A stretch of 54,985 nt of DNA from Candidatus Latescibacterota bacterium (GTDB taxonomy: Bacteria > Latescibacterota > UBA2968 > UBA8231): positions 1 through 54,985 of the forward strand of contig JAJEIO010000047.1 of NCBI GenBank assembly GCA_022827835.1, in the 5' to 3' direction. A program made the translations under genes and the position numbers. The notes under the pieces were generated by a model. The model made no database searches and had not been told where the DNA came from. It saw only the letters and a program-made list of their open reading frames with translations. Below, one piece after another: positions 43,378-51,873 of this stretch. Within the stretch, counting starts at the first letter, position 1. Every line of letters begins with the position of its first letter.

Positions 43378-45468
43378 ATGGCACTTTCCATCCTCTTCAG
43401 GGGCCGAGGCGGCGCAGTTCTGCGCCTATGCCGCCTGCCTCTCGCGCACGTAGCCTCATTCTGGCTTCTCCCACTCATTGCAGCCGTCCCAACGCGCGCT
43501 GAATCACCGGCGCGCACTGTAACGGCCCTGCGCGTCGACCAGCCGCCGCAGATCGACGGCCACCTCTCCGAGCCCGCTTGGCGGCAAGCCGAGGCAGCCG
43601 GGGACTTCTTCCGCGCCCAGCAGACTCGCGGCATGCCCGCGCGATTGCGTACCGAGGCATTCGTTCTCTACGATGCGGAGGCGATCTATGTCGGCTTCCG
43701 TTGTTGGGAGCCAGATATGACCGGGCTCCGCGAAACGCTGACGCGCCGCGACACTCGGATTTGGGACGACGACGCCGTCGAGGTCGTTCTCGATACCTAC
43801 CACGACGACCGCAATGCCTACGTCTTCGGCATCAACACGCTCGCAACGCAGATGGACCAGCGCATCAGCAACGAGAGTTCCTTCACCTTTGCTTGGGACG
43901 CCTCGTGGGAGGCAGAGGTACAGAAGTACACAGACCACTGGACTGCCGAGTTTGCTATACCGTTGGCCGAACTGCAGTACGACGAGGGGGGCACCACGTG
44001 GGGTGTGAACTTCTGGCGGGCTCACCCCATCAATCAGGAATCCTATTCTTGGTCCGATACAGGCGGCGACTTTGGCCGCATCTCCGAATTTGGTGAACTG
44101 CGAGGGCTTCAGCTAACCGCGGTCACAACAGAAACCGCCCTCCTAGCTCTTCTACCCTACGCCAGCTACCGCGCCCTCGAAAACCGCCCCGACGACGGAG
44201 ATGCCGGCATCGATTTAATCTACCAACCATCGGCCAGCCTAATCGGCAACCTGACAGTGTTTCCCGACTTCTCACAGCTAGAAAGCGACCCAACGTTGAT
44301 CAACGTCAACGACGAACGCGAACTGTCTTTGCCCGAACGCCGACCGTTCTTTCGCGATGGAGCGGAACTTTTCGATCTGCCCCTGCGCTTGTTTTACACG
44401 CGTCGAGTGCAGGAAATCGATTTGGGCGTCAAGGGCACGGGAAAAGTGGGCGACTACACTTGGGCCGCCGTAAACACGTACGGCAAGCTCATCGACCGCT
44501 ACAACGGCGATGCCAAACGACGCGCCAACCTCGTCAACCTGCGCCTCAACCGCGACATCGGTGAGCGCACCGTCATCGGTGCTATGGCGGTCCACAAGCA
44601 CCAGAGCGACCGCGACGTGGGCCTGCTGTCCCTCAACGGTCGCCTCGGTCTCGGGCGCGACTGGACCGCCACGGGCCAGTTCGTAGGCAACTCCACCGGC
44701 AGCAGCCCTCATTATGCCTACCACGTCTCGACCGATTGGCGCAACCAGTCGGGTCTGCGCGGCTTTGTCGAACTCGAAGAAATTCGCGACGGATTTCGGC
44801 CGAACGAAATCGGTCTGGAAGACGAAGCGTATCGCCGCGCGCGGGGCAGCGTTACCTTCCTCAACGAGTATTCAGAAGGTAGTACGCTGAATGCCCTCGT
44901 GCTGCGCGGCCGAGTGTTCCGGCAGACAGACGAGACGGGTCTTCTGCGCGAGCAGTATGCCCAAGCTGAGGGATCGTTCGATGTGGGCCGTTTCGATTTC
45001 TATTCGCTTGCCCACGTCGGACAACTGCGGGAAGCCGGACGCCTCTGGAATACGCGATTTACCGGTGCCGACCTCGAATACACATCGACATGGGGCTTCG
45101 TCGGTATCTACAACCAGATCGGTAGCCGCCAAGGCATTTTCAACTGGTTTGTCAGCCTAGATGCCAACGCCAACCTTTTCAGCCGACTGACGATCAGCTT
45201 GGCTGCACACCGTTTCGACTGGCGCGACCGACGGGAAACGCTCGTCATGCGCACGACGACGAACTACCAGTTCACCCGCCACGTCGGTCTGCGACTGTTC
45301 CACGAGCGCGTAATCGAGCAAACCGACGGCACCACGAAGGACAACTTCAACACGGTCTTCGACTACGAGTTTACCCCGGAGAGCCACTTCTTCCTCGTCT
45401 TCGTGCGCGACCGAGACCGCAGCAAAGCCGCTTTCAGCAAAATCGCGTATCTGTTCGGTGGGATCTGA
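43378..45468 (+). CDS. CBM9-like / DUF5916 outer-membrane protein
   Basis: 696 residues. N-terminal basic and hydrophobic stretch with LLPLIAAVPTRAES as a likely signal peptide (cut near 42). Residues about 45-235 form a carbohydrate-binding family 9-like domain (IDGHLSEPAWRQA, FVLYDAEAIYVGFRC, DDDAVEVVLDTYHDDRNAYVF). The rest (about 240-696) is the DUF5916 region with alternating aromatic beta strands (for example FFRDGAELFDLPLRLFYTRR), a probable outer-membrane barrel ending FSKIAYLFGG. DUF5916 proteins are shorter here than the usual 750-850 aa. Function unknown; likely surface glycan binding or uptake. Only a weak RBS is visible. Confidence 0.85.
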   Translation: MALSILFRGRGGAVLRLCRLPLAHVASFWLLPLIAAVPTRAESPARTVTALRVDQPPQIDGHLSEPAWRQAEAAGDFFRAQQTRGMPARLRTEAFVLYDAEAIYVGFRCWEPDMTGLRETLTRRDTRIWDDDAVEVVLDTYHDDRNAYVFGINTLATQMDQRISNESSFTFAWDASWEAEVQKYTDHWTAEFAIPLAELQYDEGGTTWGVNFWRAHPINQESYSWSDTGGDFGRISEFGELRGLQLTAVTTETALLALLPYASYRALENRPDDGDAGIDLIYQPSASLIGNLTVFPDFSQLESDPTLINVNDERELSLPERRPFFRDGAELFDLPLRLFYTRRVQEIDLGVKGTGKVGDYTWAAVNTYGKLIDRYNGDAKRRANLVNLRLNRDIGERTVIGAMAVHKHQSDRDVGLLSLNGRLGLGRDWTATGQFVGNSTGSSPHYAYHVSTDWRNQSGLRGFVELEEIRDGFRPNEIGLEDEAYRRARGSVTFLNEYSEGSTLNALVLRGRVFRQTDETGLLREQYAQAEGSFDVGRFDFYSLAHVGQLREAGRLWNTRFTGADLEYTSTWGFVGIYNQIGSRQGIFNWFVSLDANANLFSRLTISLAAHRFDWRDRRETLVMRTTTNYQFTRHVGLRLFHERVIEQTDGTTKDNFNTVFDYEFTPESHFFLVFVRDRDRSKAAFSKIAYLFGGI

Positions 45469-45487
45469 AGGAAGGGATCGCACCGGC

Positions 45488-45517
45488 CTGCAAGGCAAAT
45501 GCGTTTGCCGCAACATG
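45488..45517. repeat. 30-bp dispersed repeat, copy 2
   Basis: Perfect copy of 42466-42495. It abuts the vapB operator palindrome directly. Confidence 0.95.
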
Positions 45518-45562
45518 TATATTGAACTATTTTTTAGTTCAATATAGTTCACTTTATAGTTC
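45518..45562 (+). promoter_or_regulatory. vapB/RHH operator: palindrome plus repeated half-sites
   Basis: TATATTGAACTA (45518-45529) and TAGTTCAATATA (45535-45546) form a perfect 12-bp palindrome with a TTTTT centre. The half-site TAGTTC recurs at 45545-45550 and 45557-45562. Such arrays of half-sites are typical for ribbon-helix-helix antitoxins, and the vapB ATG follows 12 nt after. Confidence 0.75.
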
Positions 45563-45574
45563 GGAGTTCGTGGC

Positions 45575-45820
45575 ATGAAGTCAATTACCATTCACGGAAT
45601 GGACGATGAAATGGACCGGCAAATCAGGGAGAAAGCCGCAGCCGAAGGCAAGAGCCTGAACAAGACCATTAAAGGGTTGCTCGAACAGGCACTGGGAGGG
45701 CGGCGTTCGCGGCGAGAAGAATTTGTCGATCTCTTTGGTTGTTGGTCGGCAGCGGATCTGGCCGAGTTTGAAGAGGCGACAAAAGACCTTCGCCAGATTG
45801 ATCCCGACGACTGGAAATGA
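45575..45820 (+). CDS. vapB: Ribbon-helix-helix antitoxin (VapB/FitA-like)
   Basis: 81 residues. The N-terminus MKSITIHGMDDEMDRQIREK, then AAAEGKSLNKTIKGLLEQAL, is a ribbon-helix-helix fold of the FitA/Arc type. The C-terminal acidic tail (ADLAEFEEATKDLRQIDPDDW) is the usual toxin-wrapping segment. GGAG lies before the ATG. The stop overlaps vapC by 4 nt. Confidence 0.88.
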   Translation: MKSITIHGMDDEMDRQIREKAAAEGKSLNKTIKGLLEQALGGRRSRREEFVDLFGCWSAADLAEFEEATKDLRQIDPDDWK

Positions 45821-46209
45821 ACCGCATACTGCTCGACACCAACGCCTATACTGCGTTTCTAACTGGAGACGAGCGCGTACTGAATGCGCTGACCGAGGCG
45901 GAAACAGCGTTTTTATCTGCCATTGTCATTGGGGAATTATACGCTGGCTTTTGCGGCGGCAATCGGCTCAAGGAAAACAAGGCCCTGCTAGCGCGTTTTT
46001 TGCAAAAGTCTAATGTGCGCGTCCTCGACGTCACTGCCGAAACCGGGGAAGTCTTCGGCCAAATCAAAAACGCGCTACAAAAGGCTGGAACGCCGATTCC
46101 GCTAAATGATGTATGGCTGGCGGCGCAGGCCATGGAAACCGGCTCGGTTATCGTCTCCTTCGACGCGCATTTCGACCACGTTAGTGGACTTAGGCGCTGG
46201 ATATGGTAG
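45817..46209 (+). CDS. vapC: VapC-like PIN-domain toxin
   Basis: 130 residues. The four acidic PIN residues are visible: LLDTNAY (Asp), GELYAG (Glu), NDVWLAAQA (Asp) and SFDAHFDHV (Asp). VapC toxins cleave tRNA or rRNA. Complete and coupled to vapB, but the 3' end abuts a duplicated fragment of xdhC. Confidence 0.92.
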   Translation: MNRILLDTNAYTAFLTGDERVLNALTEAETAFLSAIVIGELYAGFCGGNRLKENKALLARFLQKSNVRVLDVTAETGEVFGQIKNALQKAGTPIPLNDVWLAAQAMETGSVIVSFDAHFDHVSGLRRWIW

Positions 46210-46288
46210 GCCGGTCGTGAATGGGGGCCGGGTGGTCGCGGAGCGAGCCGCGCGACCGGTGAGCGCGGCTTGGATCTCGCCTTTGCCG
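46209..46288 (-). pseudogene. Duplicated 3' fragment of xdhC
   Basis: This stretch is clearly similar to the last part of xdhC (47281-47365): GGCCGGTCG, GAGCGAGCCG and GGTGAGCGC shared in the same order, with a few indels. On the minus strand it reads GEIQAALTGRAARSA, where xdhC has GEIQAALTSRQGGSL; the frame then diverges. It lies directly downstream of the NYN gene, so two xdhC ends bracket that gene. Confidence 0.75.
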
Positions 46289-46293
46289 AGTCC

Positions 46294-47058
46294 TCACCAG
46301 TCTGCTGGCTTTGAGATTGTTGTGCCCGGAAGACGGTCGGGAAATTGCGCGGCCTTCAACATTGCCGGGCGGATATGCCGAACATGACTTGCAACGTTCG
46401 CTAGTTTCGGAGCCATCTGCCAACGCCCCGGACAGACGATAACCACCGGTTTCTTCCGTTCCGTGGTCACCATGCGTATCGGCGTGACCAAGTCAGTATC
46501 GTTCGAGATCACAACTGCCACCTCGAACAACTCTTTCCAAGCATCGTTCAAAAGATGGGCTGCGAGGTTTACGTCCGAACCTTTCTCTTCCATGGTATGA
46601 ATCTCGGCGACCACCGCATCGGTCAGTGGGGCAGCGGTCTTTCGCCGTCTCTTCTTTCCCGCGCTTCCCGTGGGATAACTGCCCACGGGAAGGGTTTGTG
46701 AATCCGCGACCGGGTGATTGCCCGCCGGCAACGTTACTGCCGCTGGTGTGTCAATTCGTCTGTCGGCGACAGGCAGGTTAGTGAGTGGACGCCAAGCCGT
46801 CTTGGCAAGAAATCTCCCGAAATGCACCTGTACTTCGGGCAATGTCCCGAGCGCACTCAGGTAGGAGTGTTGACGGGCTGGTGCCCCGGGATCTGACGCC
46901 CCGGAAACCCGGGCGGTGAAATAGTTCAGCTTGTCCACTGCATAACCCGCCGGGAGCAACCGGCGGGTCAGTTCAGCAAGATTGAGCCACTTGAACGGCG
47001 TATCCTTGAGAGCTCCGTAGTACAGGTTGAAGCCGTCCACATAAACTCTGGTTCGCAT
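46294..47058 (-). CDS. NYN/PIN-like-domain protein (LabA/DUF88-type)
   Basis: 254 residues from the ATG at 47058; the longer ORF to 47163 passes through a terminator-like hairpin and is rejected. The NYN nuclease core is visible: MRTRVYVDGFNLYYGALKD (first Asp), EEKGSDVNLAAHLLNDAW (Asp), VAVVISNDTDLVTPI (Asp pair). Between about 110 and 160 an insertion rich in Pro/Gly/Ser with KKRRRK is unusual. LabA-like NYN proteins are probable ribonucleases. The gene is inserted next to two xdhC ends, with an attenuator-like hairpin 10 nt before its start. Confidence 0.85.
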   Translation of the reverse strand: MRTRVYVDGFNLYYGALKDTPFKWLNLAELTRRLLPAGYAVDKLNYFTARVSGASDPGAPARQHSYLSALGTLPEVQVHFGRFLAKTAWRPLTNLPVADRRIDTPAAVTLPAGNHPVADSQTLPVGSYPTGSAGKKRRRKTAAPLTDAVVAEIHTMEEKGSDVNLAAHLLNDAWKELFEVAVVISNDTDLVTPIRMVTTERKKPVVIVCPGRWQMAPKLANVASHVRHIRPAMLKAAQFPDRLPGTTISKPADW

Positions 47059-47068
47059 GGATATTCCC

Positions 47069-47105
47069 AAAAAAAAGCAAGGGCCACTCCGAAGAGCGGC
47101 CCTTG
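47069..47105 (-). terminator. Intrinsic terminator just before the NYN start codon
   Basis: On the minus strand a 12-bp stem with one mismatch and a four-base CGAA-type loop (47105-47078) is followed by eight T (47076-47069). It lies 10 nt upstream of the NYN ATG. It probably ends the coxD-coxE-xdhC transcript, or acts as an attenuator controlling the NYN gene. The rest of 47106-47279 holds no gene. Confidence 0.75.
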
Positions 47106-47279
47106 AGCCGACAGCACGCTGCCAGCGGGTATCTATATATAATCTACGGCGGGGGTGATCCACTTACAAGGATTATTCTTCTAGCGCCATGTTGGTCGTC
47201 GGGTTGCTCCCGCAAGAATCAAAATTTCCCTCGATGGGTTCTGGCGTTAGCCTAGTCGCCGGGCACAACGCCGACCACG

Positions 47280-48488
47280 TCAGGCCGGTCGGTCATGAAT
47301 CGGCCCCGGATGGTCTCGGAGCGAGCCGCCTTGGCGACTGGTGAGCGCAGCTTGGATTTCGCCGAGAATGGACAGGGCGATTTCCTCGGCTGTTTCGGCA
47401 CCGATGTCGAGGCCGACGGGGCTAAAGAGACGTGCGGTCTGCTCATCACTTGGCGCGACGCCTTCTTTTCGCAAATCGGCGAGCAGGCGCTGGGTGCGCT
47501 GGTGCGGGCCGAGGACGCCCAAGTAGGCGAGGGGAGCGCCGAGCAAGTCCCGCAACAGAGCTTGATCCTGTAGGTAGTTGTGGCTCATGATGACGGCGCA
47601 CGAGCGGTTGTCGAACTGCATATCCTCGGGCAAATGACCGGGCTGGGCGAGGAGAACTTGCCTAGCCCAAGGGAAGCGCTCGGCGCGGGCATAGGAGGGC
47701 CGGTGGTCGGCCACGGTGACGCGCCAGCCGAGTTCGCTAGCTAGCTGGGCGAGAGGCACGGCGTCATAGCCAGCGCCGAAAAGGTAGAGGGCGATGGGTG
47801 GCAGCAGGGGTTCTATGAGCAGGGCGGCCTTGCCGTGCGTCAACTCGTATTGGCGCGTGTAGCCCGGAGCGATGGGGAGTCGGGTGTCGTCGAGAGTAGC
47901 GAGGATTTCGCTAGCGGCCTTGAGCGCAATCTCGCGCAGCTCCACGTCGGCAATGTCGTCGCGGACCTTTGCGGCCCCAATGCGGCCCCCTTGCGGAGGC
48001 CGGACTGCACTGAGGCCGGACTGCTCCCGTTCGTCAAGGATCAGATGTTGGCCCGGCGCAGCCTTGGTTTCACCCTCCGTGGCAAAGACCGTGACGAGAA
48101 CGCCGTGCCGATCTTCCAAAGCGCAACCGTGCAAAAAGGTTGGATAATGAAACGGCGCGTCTTGAGGCAGACGCTCTAAGAGCACATCTACCGTGCCGCT
48201 ACAGCCCAGCCCAGTTCCCCAAAGGATATCGTCTTCAGAGGTAGCGTCGTAATGGAGAAGACGGGGTTGGCCATCGGCGAAGACGGCTTGTGCGTTTTCG
48301 CGCACATCGCCTTCAAGGCAGCCGCCGCTGATGGTACCCAAGCTCTGGAGATCTGCTTCGATGAGCATGCGGGTGCCCGGGCCGCGATAGACCGAGCCGG
48401 AGGTCTGGACCACAGTGGCCAAGACATAGGGCTTCTCCGCCTCGTCGAGCACCCGGGCGCGGCGGAGAATAGTCTGCAAGTCTTTCAC
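47280..48488 (-). CDS. xdhC: XdhC/CoxI-family molybdenum hydroxylase maturation protein
   Basis: 402 residues. XdhC_CoxI N-terminal domain: VVQTSGSVYRGPGTRMLIEAD, TISGGCLEGDV and WGTGLGCSGTVDVLLE. C-terminal Rossmann domain: LYLFGAGYDAVPLAQLASELG, VTVADHRPSYA, and AVIMSHNYLQDQALL. XdhC proteins bind MCD/Moco, take part in sulfuration and insert the cofactor into the large subunit. The last 20 residues (RQGGSLRDHPGPIHDRPA) are atypical and lie in the region duplicated at 46209-46288. It overlaps coxE by 4 nt. Confidence 0.9.
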   Translation of the reverse strand: MKDLQTILRRARVLDEAEKPYVLATVVQTSGSVYRGPGTRMLIEADLQSLGTISGGCLEGDVRENAQAVFADGQPRLLHYDATSEDDILWGTGLGCSGTVDVLLERLPQDAPFHYPTFLHGCALEDRHGVLVTVFATEGETKAAPGQHLILDEREQSGLSAVRPPQGGRIGAAKVRDDIADVELREIALKAASEILATLDDTRLPIAPGYTRQYELTHGKAALLIEPLLPPIALYLFGAGYDAVPLAQLASELGWRVTVADHRPSYARAERFPWARQVLLAQPGHLPEDMQFDNRSCAVIMSHNYLQDQALLRDLLGAPLAYLGVLGPHQRTQRLLADLRKEGVAPSDEQTARLFSPVGLDIGAETAEEIALSILGEIQAALTSRQGGSLRDHPGPIHDRPA

Positions 48489-49762
48489 GGCTGCACTCCA
48501 AAGCGCCGGTACCAGTCGTCCCTCGTCGGCGCGGCGGGCTGGGCTTTCGTCGGCGCGGGTGGCTCAGGGCGTCGACGCAAGTATTGCGCAGCCGTCGCAC
48601 CGCGCAGCGTCATCAGGTATCCAACGAGAGCCTTGAGACTGTCGATGTTGTGCGCCGGGGCAAAAAGGTCGATGTACGGCAAGGCAGCCTGCATCCCGCG
48701 CGTGGCCGGCCGGTAGTCCGGGCTGCCCAACAGGGGATTGAGCCAGATTAGGCAGCGGCTGCGGCGCTGCAACGCGCGCATACTTTCTTTGAGGGTCTCA
48801 ATATCGCCGGTGTCCCAGCCGTCGCTGACAATCAGCAGCGCGGTCTGGTGATCGACGAGAGCGGAGTGTTCGCTGAGGAAAGTCTCCAGCGCGGCCCCAA
48901 TGCGCGTGCCGCCCGACCAGTCCGGCACCTGCGCGGCAATCGCGTCCAAGCCCGCGCTCAGATCGTTGCCCCGCAGCAGGGGCGCGACATGGTGCAGCGA
49001 GGTCGCAAACACAAACGTCTCAATGCGGCGATAGGCGTTTTGGAAGGCGTACATGAACTGGATCAAGAAGCGGCTGTACAGATCCATGGACTTACTGACA
49101 TCGCACAACAAGACCAGCTTGGGCTTCTGGCGGGTACGGCGACAATAGGACAGGTCCAACAGCTCGCCACCTCGGCGCAGGCTGGCGCGAAGGGTGCGCC
49201 GCAAGTCGAGGCGGCCCGGTGGACGCGCGGGCCGATAGCGGCGGCTGAAGCGCGTGGCGAGTGCGCGGGCAATGGCTTGCAGCAGCCGCCCGATTTCCTC
49301 CAGCTCTTCGGCGTTAAAGTCCTTAAAGTCGCGCTTTGTATGCACCTCGATGGGGCTGTATCCGGCGGCCTCGCGCTCCTCTTCGGTCGGCTCGCCCTGT
49401 TTAAGCCAATCGCGGATGCTCGTCAAACCATTCTTGCCGGGTCGATTGGCACTAGCCTTCTCGGAAGCAGAGGACTCCGGCTGAGGCTGCCCCAATTCGC
49501 CAGCGCGATCCCATACGGACCAATAAATATCGAACAGCGCATCGAAGAGCTTCTGCTCGGCGGGCGTCTTGGCCAAAACCGTCCGCAAACTCAGCCGAAA
49601 GTCCTCCGGGTCTGACAGGTCAATAGCCGCCAAGGCGCGGAGCGCGTCTTGCTCCTCGCCCAAGGCCACGCCAGCACGCTGGGCGCGCAACAGGCGGCAG
49701 AACCCGACCACATTCGCGCTCAACGCGCCGTGCAAGGCGATGTCGTCGATCTTGTGGTTCAT
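48485..49762 (-). CDS. coxE: CoxE-like von Willebrand factor A protein
   Basis: 425 residues. The vWA (DUF58/CoxE) part has the MIDAS motif LLCDVSKSMDLYSRFLIQ (near 218-235), then FVFATSLHHV, DWSGGTRIGAAL and LLIVSDGWDTGD. The N-terminal half is helical with a charged linker (EREAAGYSPIEVH). CoxE pairs with the AAA+ ATPase CoxD to insert the Cu/Mo or sulfur in the active site. It overlaps both neighbours by 4 nt. Confidence 0.9.
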   Translation of the reverse strand: MNHKIDDIALHGALSANVVGFCRLLRAQRAGVALGEEQDALRALAAIDLSDPEDFRLSLRTVLAKTPAEQKLFDALFDIYWSVWDRAGELGQPQPESSASEKASANRPGKNGLTSIRDWLKQGEPTEEEREAAGYSPIEVHTKRDFKDFNAEELEEIGRLLQAIARALATRFSRRYRPARPPGRLDLRRTLRASLRRGGELLDLSYCRRTRQKPKLVLLCDVSKSMDLYSRFLIQFMYAFQNAYRRIETFVFATSLHHVAPLLRGNDLSAGLDAIAAQVPDWSGGTRIGAALETFLSEHSALVDHQTALLIVSDGWDTGDIETLKESMRALQRRSRCLIWLNPLLGSPDYRPATRGMQAALPYIDLFAPAHNIDSLKALVGYLMTLRGATAAQYLRRRPEPPAPTKAQPAAPTRDDWYRRFGVQP

Positions 49763-50655
49763 CGTTCTGGAGCCAGCTTGGCGCGGACCCCCAATCCTTC
49801 CAAGAACTCGGCCAGCGATTGCTTCACCTGCGCCACGTCGCGTTGGTCCTTGAATACAATGCCCAAAGTATCCGCCACGACTTCGAGATCGAGATGGTGC
49901 TGGTGCAGGGCGACGAGAGCCTTGGCCCAGTCGAGAGTTTCGGCGACGCCGGGGACCTTTTCGAGGCGCTGCATGCGGATTTTTTCCATGAAGCGGCAGA
50001 TCTGCTCGGCGAGTTGGATGTCGATCCCATTCACCTTGCGGCGCACGATCTCCACTTCCTTGTCAAATTCCGGATAGTCGATCCACAGATAGAAGCAGCG
50101 GCGGCGCACGGCGTCGGACAACTCGCGGGTGCGATTGCTGGTCAAGATTACGTGCGGCCGCGCCGCCGCGCTAATGGTGCCGATTTCGGGGATGGTAATC
50201 TGCCAGTCGGACAGCACTTCGAGCAGGAAGCTCTCAAACTCCTCGTCGGCCCGGTCGAGTTCGTCGATCAGCAGCACCGGCGGGACGGGCTGGGTGATGG
50301 CCTGGAGCAAGGGGCGCTTGAGCAGGAAGTCCTCGGAGAAGAGGTCGGCCTCGCGCTCGGCTAGGGGGCGTTGGCTCTTCTCGTCGAGCTTGATGTGCAA
50401 GAGTTGGCGTTGGTAGTTCCACTCGTACAGCGCGGCGTGGGCGTCTAGCCCCTCGTAGCACTGCAAGCGGATCAGCTCAGTGTCGAGGGCGCGGGCTACG
50501 ACCTTGGCAACCTCGGTTTTGCCGACGCCAGCCGGTCCTTCGATGAGCAAGGGACGCTCCAAGGTCTGAGCGAGGTACACGGACATAACAACTTGGCGGT
50601 CGGCGACATACCCGTGCTCGGCGAGCATCTCTTGGATCGCGGCAGTGGCACTCAT
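49759..50655 (-). CDS. coxD: CoxD-like MoxR-family AAA+ ATPase
   Basis: 298 residues from the ATG at 50655 (GAGAGGG upstream); the ORF to 50748 has no RBS. Walker A GPAGVGKTEVAK (about 43-54), Walker B VLLIDELDRADEEFESFLLE, sensor 1 HVILTSNRTRELSDAVRRRC. MoxR AAA+ proteins with a vWA partner remodel target enzymes; CoxD reshapes the CO dehydrogenase active site. It is the first gene of coxD-coxE-xdhC, divergent from moaA with 150 nt between. Confidence 0.92.
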   Translation of the reverse strand: MSATAAIQEMLAEHGYVADRQVVMSVYLAQTLERPLLIEGPAGVGKTEVAKVVARALDTELIRLQCYEGLDAHAALYEWNYQRQLLHIKLDEKSQRPLAEREADLFSEDFLLKRPLLQAITQPVPPVLLIDELDRADEEFESFLLEVLSDWQITIPEIGTISAAARPHVILTSNRTRELSDAVRRRCFYLWIDYPEFDKEVEIVRRKVNGIDIQLAEQICRFMEKIRMQRLEKVPGVAETLDWAKALVALHQHHLDLEVVADTLGIVFKDQRDVAQVKQSLAEFLEGLGVRAKLAPER

Positions 50656-50805
50656 TAAATCCCTCTCATTGCGCGGTGTAAGCTCCCTAATATCACGCGC
50701 CGACTTCCGTACAGCAAGAACGCGCCCGCTGCGCCTGACATTGCCCACCGCTAGGGATTCTCTATATTCTCAAGTCTCTTTAACCTCGTCTGTGGACGCC
50801 TTTGT

Positions 50806-51855
50806 ATGGCCCTTGAAACACCCGCCAAAACCGAGTTAGTGCGCGACCTTTTGGGCCGCCCCTTGGCCTCTTTGCGCGTGTCGGTAATCGACCGCTGCGA
50901 TCTGCGCTGCCAGTACTGCATGCCCGAAGAGCACTACACTTGGCTGCCCAGTGAAGACATCCTCAACGCCGCCGAACTCGAGCGCGTGGTCGATGCCTTC
51001 TGCCAAGTTGGCGTCCGCAGCGTCCGTCTGACCGGCGGCGAGCCGCTATTGCGCGCCGACCTGCTCGAACTCGTCGCCCGACTCACCCGGCTACCACTGG
51101 TCGAAGACCTAGCGCTGACGACCAATGCGACGCAATTGGCGCGCCGGGCTGACTCCCTGCGGGAAGCTGGGCTGCGCCGGATCACGGTCAGCTTGGACTC
51201 GCTACAGCCAGCGCGCTTTGAGACGCTGACGCGGCGAGCCGCGCACGCCAAAGTCCTAGAGGGAATCCGCGCCGCTGCAGCGACTGGCTTTGACGCGATC
51301 AAGATCAATTCGGTCGTAATGCGCGGCTTCAACGACGACGAACTCGTGGATCTGCTCGAATTCGGACGGGAGATAGGCGCAGAGGTCCGCTTCATCGAAT
51401 ACATGGATGTCGGCGGGGCCACGCATTGGTCGCTCGGAGAGGTGGTGTCGCAGCAGGAGATGCTAGCCAAGCTGGAGGCGCACTACGGTCCCATCGAGCG
51501 CGAGGCCGGACGTGGCTCTGCGCCCGCAGAGCGCTTCCGCCTGCGCGACGGCACTCTCTTTGGCATCGTCGCGTCGGTCACCGAGCCGTTTTGCGGGGCC
51601 TGCGACCGCAGCCGCCTGACAGCCGACGGCCTGTGGTACACGTGTCTATACGCGCAGCAGGGCACCGACCTAAAACCCTTGCTGCGCAACGGAGCAGACC
51701 GCGAGCGACTGGTGCGACGCATTAGCGCCGGGTGGGCGGGACGAACGGACCGCAGCGCCGAGGAACGGCGCGATGACCCACACCGCGGCGTGCTCTATCA
51801 AGTCGCAGAATTGCAAGCCGATCCGCACCGCGAGATGCACACCCGCGGCGGTTGA
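50806..51855 (+). CDS. moaA: GTP 3',8-cyclase (molybdopterin synthesis)
   Basis: 349 residues. Radical-SAM motif CDLRCQYC (30-37, C-x3-C-x2-C), RLTGGEPLLR, the C-terminal second-cluster cysteines FCGACDRSRLTADGLWYTC, and the needed C-terminal Gly-Gly (MHTRGG). MoaA does the first step of molybdopterin synthesis, consistent with the Mo-enzyme genes around. No moaC, moaE or moeA is in the window. Confidence 0.95.
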   Translation: MALETPAKTELVRDLLGRPLASLRVSVIDRCDLRCQYCMPEEHYTWLPSEDILNAAELERVVDAFCQVGVRSVRLTGGEPLLRADLLELVARLTRLPLVEDLALTTNATQLARRADSLREAGLRRITVSLDSLQPARFETLTRRAAHAKVLEGIRAAAATGFDAIKINSVVMRGFNDDELVDLLEFGREIGAEVRFIEYMDVGGATHWSLGEVVSQQEMLAKLEAHYGPIEREAGRGSAPAERFRLRDGTLFGIVASVTEPFCGACDRSRLTADGLWYTCLYAQQGTDLKPLLRNGADRERLVRRISAGWAGRTDRSAEERRDDPHRGVLYQVAELQADPHREMHTRGG

Positions 51856-51873
51856 GCCGCACCTTCCCAATAC

